A stretch of DNA of 9,323 nt from JBDNDK01 sp046719185 (GTDB lineage Bacteria; Armatimonadota; UBA5829): positions 1 through 9,323 of the forward strand of contig JBDNDK010000094.1 in assembly GCA_046719185.1 (NCBI GenBank), given 5' to 3'. The notes under the pieces are model-generated. The model worked only from the letters and a program-made list of their open reading frames with translations, was not told the DNA's origin and did not search any database. Of the stretch, positions 1 through 5,368 are shown piece after piece; position 1 is the first letter of the stretch, and each line of letters starts with the position of its first letter. The translations under genes were made by a program, and so were the position numbers.

Positions 1-675
1 GCGGGCGTCCGCTCCGGCAGCTCTTGAAACTGCAACTATTTTGAGTTTGCCTTTTTTCTCATAATCATGAGCATAAGCTATACCAACATAACCGATGGCA
101 CCTTCTGACTGTGCAACAGCAGAAGCAACAGCAGCATTACTTGGCATACCTCTCATCTCTTTTGCATATCTTTTTCCACCAAGAACAGCATCTTGGAAGA
201 ATCCATAAGTTCCAGAGCTTGAGTCTCTTCCTATAGGAATAATCTTACCACCGGAACCACCTACCTTATTCCAATCTGTTACTTTACCAAGATAGATAGA
301 AGCAATCTGAGCAAGTGTAAGCTCTTTTACAGTATTTTTTGGATGAACAACAATAGCAAGACCATCTTTTGCAAGTCTTGTAGCAACTAATTTTTGATTT
401 TTCTCTCTAGCCTTTGCAATTTCGCTAGACTTTGCTTCTCTTGAAGCATTACCAATCTGAACAGTTCCGTTAAGTAACATTGAAATACCAGTACCAGAAC
501 CGCCACCACTAACTGAAATTGATACATTGGGATACTTTTTCATATATTCTTCTGCCCAAATCTGTGACAAAGGCAAAACAGTTGTAGAACCAGAAATCTT
601 TATGCTTCCAGACTGAGCAAAAGCTACACTTGAAAGCAATGCAATCATAACAAATGCTAAAATAAATTTCTTCAT
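1..675 (-). CDS. pstS: Phosphate-binding protein PstS, 3' end missing
   Basis: This is the periplasmic phosphate-binding component of the Pst ABC transporter. I translated it by hand from the ATG at 675 down to base 1, giving 225 codons with no stop, so the C-terminus lies beyond the left edge. Residues 1-20 are a signal peptide with a KK start, a hydrophobic core and an AFA cleavage site before QSG. Family signatures follow: ISGSTTVLPL near residues 27-36, GGGSGTGIS near 57-65, GNASR near 74-78, and RDSSSGTYGFF near 150-160. Also present are PSNAAV and a GAIGYVGIAY block. This is the short bacterial PstS type, not the E. coli type. The ribosome site AAGGAG lies 6-7 bases before the ATG. It follows the porin by 68 bases on the same strand, which suggests one phosphate-uptake unit. 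The last eight codons are unusually GC-rich. Family assignment is secure. Confidence 0.95.
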   Translation of the reverse strand, partial: MKKFILAFVMIALLSSVAFAQSGSIKISGSTTVLPLSQIWAEEYMKKYPNVSISVSGGGSGTGISMLLNGTVQIGNASREAKSSEIAKAREKNQKLVATRLAKDGLAIVVHPKNTVKELTLAQIASIYLGKVTDWNKVGGSGGKIIPIGRDSSSGTYGFFQDAVLGGKRYAKEMRGMPSNAAVASAVAQSEGAIGYVGIAYAHDYEKKGKLKIVAVSRAAGADAR

Positions 676-704
676 TATATGCTCCTTTCGTTGAAACTTA
701 GATA

Positions 705-732
705 TGAAGGAATGCATATTTGCATTCCTTCA
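705..732 (-). terminator. Stem-loop between porin and pstS
   Basis: A perfect 12-base stem (705-716 with 721-732, arm TGAAGGAATGCA) encloses a TATT loop. It can be lengthened by a few pairs across a 2-base bulge. It starts 12 bases after the porin stop codon. There is no T-tract on the minus-strand side, so a full intrinsic terminator is unlikely. I infer a partial terminator, or a stabiliser of the upstream porin mRNA, that sets unequal expression of porin and pstS. The stem is seen directly; the role is inferred. Confidence 0.45.
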
Positions 733-743
733 GATATTCTTAT

Positions 744-2222
744 TTAATAGGTAGCTATCCACTCAGCTATGAACTGATTATTGTCTCTTTTGTTTCTTTG
801 CTCTTCATTGATTTGATAGAAGAATTTCATCTTCATTCTATCATCAAGCCAATGGATATAACCTAAATCCCAAGATTTAAGTCTGCCAAAATCAGTAGAG
901 TTAACAGGATCTTTTTCTAATTCATTGTATCTTGCAACAATAGTATTTTTAGGATTAAAGCTATAAGCAATTTGTGCCCAATAACCATCAATCCACTCAT
1001 TTGGATTTCTTCTGTAGCCATCAACACCTTTACCAGTGATGTATTCAGCTTTGATGGTAAAGTTTTGGAAAAACCATTGAAGATCTGCACCATATCTAAT
1101 TTTATCAGATTTTACCCATGTATATCTTGTAGGACCAGATTGATTTGAGTAAACACCTTTACCCCAATAACCAGAGAAACCAATATTTAGGTCACCAACA
1201 GCATATTGAATATTGGCTAATACATCTTTTTCTCTGTTTACATCTCTTGATGTTGGCCAGTTTTCACTATTTGTTACAACACCAGTTCCAAGATTTGCAG
1301 AACCAGGTGCCTTAAGTCTTGAAACAGTTCCATTTCCATCAACAACTGATACAGACCACCTAAAAGGTTGATTTGTAGCACCAACTAAAGATACACCTCT
1401 GTCTCTTTCACCAGGGAAAAAGAGTCTTGCAACTCTAGATCTTTCTGGAACTTCTCTTCTAGATGATGAATATACTACATCATAGCCAAATTTATATGTG
1501 TATTGACCAATTTGGAATGTTGGACCAAGTACAGGATCTTCAGCAAAGAAATATTCAAGATAAGCATCTTTAACTGTAGCAGCATTTTCAGCCCAGTCAC
1601 CCTGAACTGTAACTGCAGTTGAGTTTGTAGGTTTGCCAGTCACTTTGATTCTAGCTCTTCTAACTGAGAATGCATTTGTTTCGTCACTAGCTGTAGGAGC
1701 CTCATCCCAAGTCCATCTTGTCTGAACATAACCGCTAACAGATGTTTTCTTTAGTTTAGAAATATCAGACTGAGCTGTCTTGAAAGCACCCTCTTCATCT
1801 TCAAGAATAGCATCATGAGTTTTTACAATTTCTTGAAGTGCTTCAACTTCTTCTTCAACCTTATCAAGTCTTGTTCCAATAACTGTAAGTTCAACTTTGA
1901 ATTCATCAACAAGTTTCTTGATTGATTCTAAATCAGACTTAGTTACTGAACCTGTAGCTGCAGATGAATCTGCACTCTTAAGAGGACCAATTTGAGCTTC
2001 CACTGAATCAAGAATTCTCTTAATAACAGTAGCAAACTCATATCTTGTCATAGCACGGTTACCCAAGAAATTTCCATCAGGATAACCTAAAACATAACCT
2101 TTGCTTGCAAGAGCTGCAACAGCATCATATGCCCAGTGATCTCTAGGCACATCATTTGGAGCTTGAGCAAACACAGATGCTGCACATACTAACATTAGCA
2201 GTGCAATAAGTAAGTACTTCAT
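744..2222 (-). CDS. SLH-domain outer-membrane porin, phosphate-selective (OprO/OprP) type barrel
   Basis: This 492-residue protein is probably a trimeric outer-membrane channel. Residues 1-20 are a signal peptide (AASVFAQ cleavage region). Residues 24-70 form one SLH domain, with VPRDHWAYDAVAALASKGYV, then GYPDG and the MTRYEFA motif, which in related porins anchors the barrel to the cell wall. Residues about 94-157 are a charged heptad-like coiled coil. From about 160 the sequence is beta-barrel-like, starting SGYVQTRWTWDE. It contains VRRARIKVTGK, a DAYLEYFF strand and FQIGQYTYKFGYD, a pattern typical of the phosphate-selective porin O/P family. The chain ends in IATY, a C-terminal aromatic as expected for BAM-inserted barrels. 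The ribosome site AAGGAGG sits 6 bases before the ATG. Position directly before pstS supports phosphate or polyphosphate uptake. The solute is an inference; the porin architecture is clear. Confidence 0.88.
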   Translation of the reverse strand: MKYLLIALLMLVCAASVFAQAPNDVPRDHWAYDAVAALASKGYVLGYPDGNFLGNRAMTRYEFATVIKRILDSVEAQIGPLKSADSSAATGSVTKSDLESIKKLVDEFKVELTVIGTRLDKVEEEVEALQEIVKTHDAILEDEEGAFKTAQSDISKLKKTSVSGYVQTRWTWDEAPTASDETNAFSVRRARIKVTGKPTNSTAVTVQGDWAENAATVKDAYLEYFFAEDPVLGPTFQIGQYTYKFGYDVVYSSSRREVPERSRVARLFFPGERDRGVSLVGATNQPFRWSVSVVDGNGTVSRLKAPGSANLGTGVVTNSENWPTSRDVNREKDVLANIQYAVGDLNIGFSGYWGKGVYSNQSGPTRYTWVKSDKIRYGADLQWFFQNFTIKAEYITGKGVDGYRRNPNEWIDGYWAQIAYSFNPKNTIVARYNELEKDPVNSTDFGRLKSWDLGYIHWLDDRMKMKFFYQINEEQRNKRDNNQFIAEWIATY

Positions 2223-2338
2223 TCACAACCTCCTTGTGTGTTAGGAAAAATATTGGCAATTTTGCAAATACTAGGCTGTTACCTTGTTTCCAGCAAAGTC
2301 ATCTGCAACAACTACCTGCAGTATATTAATGCCTAAAG

Positions 2339-2368
2339 ATTACATATAGCTTACAATTGAATTGACAA
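2339..2368 (-). promoter_or_regulatory. Candidate porin-pstS promoter
   Basis: On the minus strand, TTGTCA (2368-2363) and TGTAAT (2344-2339) are separated by 18 bases. Each matches the sigma-70 consensus at five of six positions. Initiation near 2332 would give a leader of about 110 bases before the porin ATG. Its -35 overlaps the plus-strand TTGACA at 2362-2367, so the two divergent promoters could not be occupied at once. The match is by eye only. Confidence 0.35.
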
Positions 2369-2389
2369 ATGATTAATTTTAACTAGAAT
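2362..2389 (+). promoter_or_regulatory. Candidate distal promoter for the response regulator
   Basis: A perfect TTGACA (2362-2367) is followed after 16 bases by TAGAAT (2384-2389). This is a near-consensus housekeeping promoter reading toward the regulator gene, with a predicted start near 2396 and a leader of about 200 bases. It lies upstream of the TAACA array and could supply basal, non-induced transcription. Confidence 0.4.
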
Positions 2390-2428
2390 ACAAGCAATGT
2401 TTATGTAAACTAATGCAATTAGACAAAA

Positions 2429-2478
2429 TTTATTTATAACTAACAAAATAATAACACTTTCCTAACATTTTGTAGATA
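2429..2478 (+). promoter_or_regulatory. Pho-box-like array of direct repeats
   Basis: TAACA occurs at 2441, 2452 and 2463, exactly 11 bases apart, giving hexamers CTAACA, ATAACA and CTAACA with 5-base spacers. In the same register, TTTATT at 2429 and TAGATA at 2473 are degenerate copies. PhoB/PhoP-family regulators are known to bind tandem direct repeats at an 11-base period. The Bacillus PhoP half-site is close to TTAACA, and the enterobacterial pho box also uses 6+5 spacing. The array ends 14 bases before the TATAAT at 2493, the normal position for activation. I infer autoregulation by the protein encoded at 2602-3288. Confidence 0.6.
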
Positions 2479-2498
2479 AACTAACTTCTGTTTATAAT
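2470..2498 (+). promoter_or_regulatory. Candidate proximal, Pho-activated promoter
   Basis: TATAAT (2493-2498) is preceded after 17 bases by a poor -35, TTGTAG (2470-2475), which lies within the last repeats of the array. A good -10 with a weak -35 overlapped by activator sites is the usual layout of a PhoB/PhoP-dependent promoter. The predicted start is near 2505, about 97 bases before the ATG. The surrounding DNA is extremely AT-rich, so chance TATAAT matches are possible. Confidence 0.45.
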
Positions 2499-2601
2499 AT
2501 ATAATAAGTATATATAAACAAATGTCATTAAGTAATATAACAGATAATACAATTAAATATGGACTAAATAATTTAGATGCATATAATCTTGGAGAGTTAG
2601 T

Positions 2602-3288
2602 ATGTCCGCAAGAATTCTAGTTGTAGAAGATGAACCGGATATAGCAACTTTGATGAAGCATAATCTTGAATCAGAAGGTTATAAAGTCAAAGTTTGTGAA
2701 GATGGATTTCAAGCATTGGATTCTATAAGAAAAGATCCACCGGATTTGCTTTTGCTGGATGTTATGCTTCCCGGCATGGATGGAAAAGAAGTCTGCAGAA
2801 CAATAAGAAAAGATTTTGATTTTCCTATTATTATGGTTAGTGCTAGAGGAAGTGAAGTAGATAAGGTAATTGGGCTTGAGATGGGTGCTGATGATTATAT
2901 TGCAAAACCATTTGGAGTTTTAGAACTGGTTGCAAGAGTGAGAAGTGCATTAAGAAGAGCTCAAGGTGAATCATCAGGCAAAGATGAGATTCTAAGAGGT
3001 GGTGACATCACACTAGACAAAGCAAGACATATTGTGAAGCTAAATTCCACCATAGTAAACCTTAGACCAAAAGAATTTTCTCTATTAGAAACATTAATGG
3101 TAAACAAAGGAAGAGTGCTTGATAGAAACTCTCTTTTAGAAAAAGTGTGGGGTGAAGATGAGTATATTGACCCTGGCACTATTGATGTTCATATCAGAAG
3201 GCTAAGAGAAAAAATTGAACCATCACCAGATAGACCTATATATGTAGTAACAGTCAGAGGTGTTGGTTATAAATTTGGAATAGAATAG
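2602..3288 (+). CDS. phoB: OmpR/PhoB-family response regulator, probable phosphate regulator
   Basis: This is a 228-residue two-component transcription factor of normal length for the family. The receiver domain (about 4-118) has the acidic pair E9-D10 in VVEDE, the phosphorylation site D53 in LLLLDVMLPGMDG, the switch residue S80 in VSARG, and K102 in AKPFG. The winged-helix domain (about 131-226) has RPKEFSLLETL, then DVHIRRLREKIE in the recognition-helix region and VRGVGYKF at the end. The ribosome site GGAGAG lies 5 bases before the ATG. The family is certain. The phosphate role is inferred from the divergent porin-pstS genes and the 11-base-period repeat array upstream. Serine at position 80 is an accepted alternative to threonine. 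No sensor kinase follows it; the next element is a GC-rich non-coding locus, so the partner must be encoded elsewhere. Confidence 0.9.
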   Translation: MSARILVVEDEPDIATLMKHNLESEGYKVKVCEDGFQALDSIRKDPPDLLLLDVMLPGMDGKEVCRTIRKDFDFPIIMVSARGSEVDKVIGLEMGADDYIAKPFGVLELVARVRSALRRAQGESSGKDEILRGGDITLDKARHIVKLNSTIVNLRPKEFSLLETLMVNKGRVLDRNSLLEKVWGEDEYIDPGTIDVHIRRLREKIEPSPDRPIYVVTVRGVGYKFGIE

Positions 3289-3308
3289 ACTCATAAAGTT
3301 TAGTCTAT
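3285..3308 (+). terminator. Short stem-loop at the end of the regulator gene
   Basis: ATAGACT (3285-3291) pairs with AGTCTAT (3302-3308) around a 10-base loop and overlaps the TAG stop codon. There is no T-tract after it, so it is at best a weak terminator. Transcription may run on into the GC-rich locus downstream. Confidence 0.25.
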
Positions 3309-3340
3309 ATATAAAGGCTGTGCAGTATAGTTGTAAGAAA

Positions 3341-3363
3341 GCTCATATATAATCAAAAAAACA
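3341..3363 (+). promoter_or_regulatory. TATAAT-containing motif shared with the flagellin leader
   Basis: The motif starts GCTCATAT, contains TATAAT at 3348-3353 and ends in an A-run followed by ACA. A near-identical copy lies at 8848-8868. As a -10 element it would start transcription near 3360, just at the left border of the GC-rich structured locus. No convincing -35 is seen 16-18 bases upstream, so an activator or another sigma factor would be needed if it is real. Confidence 0.3.
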
Positions 3364-3510
3364 ACTACTGGAGGACTTGATAAAACGCACAGCTGCTTCT
3401 TGGATGCCCGACCAAGTTTTTGACCACCCTTTGGACCTCTATATTGTCCTCCTGTGGGCTGAGTGTTTCCAACCCTGACTCAGCCCACGCCCCTATTCTA
3501 TTTTATATCA
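3360..3510. ncRNA. Candidate structured RNA of unknown class
   Basis: Bases 3386-3493 are about 56% G+C by hand count, against roughly one third in the neighbouring DNA. The stretch is rich in complementary arms. GGAGGAC (3370-3376) pairs with GTCCTCC (3446-3452), CTTGG (3399-3403) pairs with CCAAG (3412-3416), and GTGGGCTGAGT (3454-3464) pairs with ACTCAGCCCAC (3478-3488). A long-range arm GCTGTGC (3317-3323) pairs with GCACAGC (3387-3393), and TAGTTGT (3328-3334) pairs with ACAACTA (3361-3367). On the plus strand the last hairpin could end a transcript begun near 3360. On the minus strand a T7 run lies at 3361-3355 and a TAGAAT lies upstream near 3500, so the strand is open. I recognise no riboswitch, SRP, 6S or tmRNA signature with confidence. 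A 33-codon frame also crosses it and is discussed as a finding. Confidence 0.45.
3454..3488 (+). terminator. Strong 11-base stem-loop at the end of the GC-rich locus
   Basis: GTGGGCTGAGT and ACTCAGCCCAC are perfectly complementary around a 13-base loop. The stem is followed by GCCCC and then a T-rich but interrupted stretch (TATTCTATTTTATAT). This is a plausible plus-strand terminator, though not a canonical one because the U-run is not adjacent to the stem. It may instead be a domain of the RNA itself. Confidence 0.4.
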
Positions 3511-3532
3511 TTTAATTAAATCCAGAAGGAAT

Positions 3533-3578
3533 TATTATGAGCTTTGAGTAAATTTTCAATGCTTAAAGACTCATAATA
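3533..3578 (+). other. Long imperfect stem-loop upstream of the DUF3352-like gene
   Basis: Bases 3533-3550 pair with 3560-3578 with one bulged A (3569) and two G-T pairs; the arms begin with ATTATGAG and end with CTCATAAT. The loop is AATTTTCA. It ends 17 bases before the GGAGG ribosome site at 3596, with a T6 run between them. A TATAAT also lies at 3577-3582, with a weak TTTTCA 18 bases upstream. The element is either a leader structure affecting translation or part of the promoter region. I cannot decide between them. Confidence 0.3.
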
Positions 3579-3607
3579 TAATAAATATCTTTTTTGGAGG
3601 AATAATT

Positions 3608-5281
3608 TTGGAAGAAATCCCAACCACACAACAAGCAAAAAATAGCACAAAAACTGTGCCGATTATAATATTGATACTATTAATTGCAATAGCAATAGCA
3701 GGATCAATCTTTATAATAAACAAATTTAAAAAAGAACCATATAATCCTATTGCCTTTGTTCCAAAAGATGTAATAACATCCATAGTATTTGATTTTTCAC
3801 CAAGCTCAGAAAAGAGCTATGCTCTTGAATATCTAGACAGTATTTTCAAAGAATCAAAGCTTTCTGAAGAAAATAACCAAATTGACAAAAAAATGGAAGA
3901 GATGCTTGGAATTAACTTCACAAAAGATATTCTTCCAAAATTAAATGGAATGGGTTCTTTTTGTGTGCTTTCAAAACTCAATGGATTTCAGCCAAATGTT
4001 GCTATAAATATTGGTATTAAGAAAGCACAAGAAGCAGACCAGATAATGACTCTTATTGGCAACAAACTCAATGACAGAAATGCTAACTTTGAAGAGAATG
4101 AATATGAAAAGTTTCATTATTACAGTATTATGTTTGATTATGAGGTTATGCATATTGGAGCTTTGAATAATTCTATTTTAATCTCAAACTCTGATATGGG
4201 ATTCAAAGCTGTAATAGACACCATCAAAAAAGGTGATAACCTTGGAAAGAATGCTGAATATGCAAAGTATTCATCTGATAATAAGTCAACTGTTGCAACT
4301 ATGTATTTTTCTGGTGAAAAACTAACAGAGATGATTGAGCCTGTATTAAACTCATTTCCTCTTATGGAACAAGCAAATGATATAAACTTTGCATTAAGCA
4401 AAATTAAAAATCTAAAGGAAGCCTTTGCAGTGGTAAAGACAACTGATAAAGGTTTTGTGATAAAAAATGACTTTATAATGGCTGATGGTGTAGTATTAAA
4501 TGCATCTAAAAAGAAACTTGAAGATTTTGCAAAAATTGCACCAGAAGATGCTGCTGTGATGCTTTCATTCTCTTCTTTATCTGAGTTGTGGAAAACATTT
4601 GATAATGAAATGGCAAAAAATCCAAATTTGAAAAAAGAAATATATGGCAATGAGATGGTAAGTGCATTAAAGCAGATTCTTGGTGTTGATATTATAGATA
4701 ATGGACTAAAAAGAATAGATTTTCTTGGTATATATTTAACTTTGGATCCTCAAAGAGAAAATACTCAGATGCCTGGTTATGCTGTTGCTGTGATTAAACC
4801 AGATAAACCAGCTGTGATGAAAGAGACATTAAACACTCTAAAATTTGCAATCAGTATGAGTGGAATGGCTCAAATGACCACTGATAAGATATATAATTAC
4901 AATGCAAATGTGTTTAGGTTTACAGAGCAGCCATTAAGCATTGCATTAGTAGAGGTTGATGATTATATTTTAATAGCAGCTTCTCAGTTAGACATCAAGG
5001 AATATTTGAAAAAAGCAGTATCAGCACCTGCAGGAAAATCTGGAACACTTGTGAATACAAAAAGATTTGCTCAGTTCAAGCAAATGCTACCAAGTGATGC
5101 TGAAGCTGTATTTTTCTTGTCATCAGAAAGTATAGTTGATGCATTGTCTGCTAATATACCTGCTGAAGAGAAAGCAGATGCAAAACTGTTAGCAAAGAAA
5201 CTTGGTACGATGGCAATCACAGGTGTATCATCTGATAAAAACAAATACACCTACACCACAGTGATCCCTTATCAGGAATAA
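3608..5281 (+). CDS. Membrane-anchored DUF3352-like protein
   Basis: The protein has 557 residues and starts at TTG. That start is supported by GGAGG seven bases upstream and by a normal N-terminus after it. Residues 1-16 are polar, residues about 17-38 form one strongly hydrophobic helix (PIIILILLIAIAIAG), and the remaining 520 residues face the periplasm or cell exterior. The soluble part resembles DUF3352 proteins: it begins IAFVPKDVITSIVFDF, has GINFTKDILPKLNGMGSFCVLS near residues 101-122, and shows repeated alternating strand-helix units with an ILISNSD segment near 190. The function of this family is not known. There is no catalytic motif that I can see. The next gene starts 87 bases later on the same strand. 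I am fairly sure of the gene and the topology, less sure of the family. Confidence 0.8.
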   Translation: MEEIPTTQQAKNSTKTVPIIILILLIAIAIAGSIFIINKFKKEPYNPIAFVPKDVITSIVFDFSPSSEKSYALEYLDSIFKESKLSEENNQIDKKMEEMLGINFTKDILPKLNGMGSFCVLSKLNGFQPNVAINIGIKKAQEADQIMTLIGNKLNDRNANFEENEYEKFHYYSIMFDYEVMHIGALNNSILISNSDMGFKAVIDTIKKGDNLGKNAEYAKYSSDNKSTVATMYFSGEKLTEMIEPVLNSFPLMEQANDINFALSKIKNLKEAFAVVKTTDKGFVIKNDFIMADGVVLNASKKKLEDFAKIAPEDAAVMLSFSSLSELWKTFDNEMAKNPNLKKEIYGNEMVSALKQILGVDIIDNGLKRIDFLGIYLTLDPQRENTQMPGYAVAVIKPDKPAVMKETLNTLKFAISMSGMAQMTTDKIYNYNANVFRFTEQPLSIALVEVDDYILIAASQLDIKEYLKKAVSAPAGKSGTLVNTKRFAQFKQMLPSDAEAVFFLSSESIVDALSANIPAEEKADAKLLAKKLGTMAITGVSSDKNKYTYTTVIPYQE

Positions 5282-5368
5282 AAATGAAAAATCAGATAGA
5301 ATGATATGATTTTAATCAGACTAGATAATACTCTCATTTGATGATAAGATGTATAGCTGGAGCAGCTT

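Larger units (their letters stand above)
2223..2601. promoter_or_regulatory. Divergent regulatory region between porin and response regulator
   Basis: This 379-base non-coding stretch is strongly AT-rich and separates the minus-strand porin-pstS unit from the plus-strand regulator. It holds a porin ribosome site, a leader of about 110 bases, candidate promoters for both directions, and an 11-base-period array of TAACA half-sites, all listed separately. A weak 5-base stem (CTGCA at 2303-2307 with TGCAG at 2317-2321) lies in the porin leader. I see no small gene here. Confidence 0.7.

Noticed and set aside
2223..2601. E. coli-type pho box (CTGTCAT repeats) before the porin
   Set aside because: No such repeats were found on either strand. 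Single TTHAYA-like hexamers on the minus strand (2404-2409 and 2324-2329) are isolated and not in an 11-base array.
3385..3420. Possible c-di-GMP (GEMM) riboswitch because of ACGCACAG
   Set aside because: Only the first conserved word fits; the GGGCAAACC and GGGACGCAAAGCC segments are missing.
3390..3420. Possible SRP RNA core on the minus strand (GGTCGGG followed by AAGCAGC)
   Set aside because: The GGAA tetraloop and the symmetric internal-loop bases of the SRP hairpin are missing; the likeness is limited to a few bases.
3454..3490. TPP-riboswitch-like words (GCTGAG and ACCCTGA)
   Set aside because: They lie in the arm and loop of a simple hairpin in the wrong arrangement, and the other conserved TPP segments are absent.
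4138..4650. 170-codon minus-strand frame inside the DUF3352-like gene
   Set aside because: It is fully antisense to a gene with a clear ribosome site, membrane anchor and family resemblance; long antisense frames are expected from its codon use.
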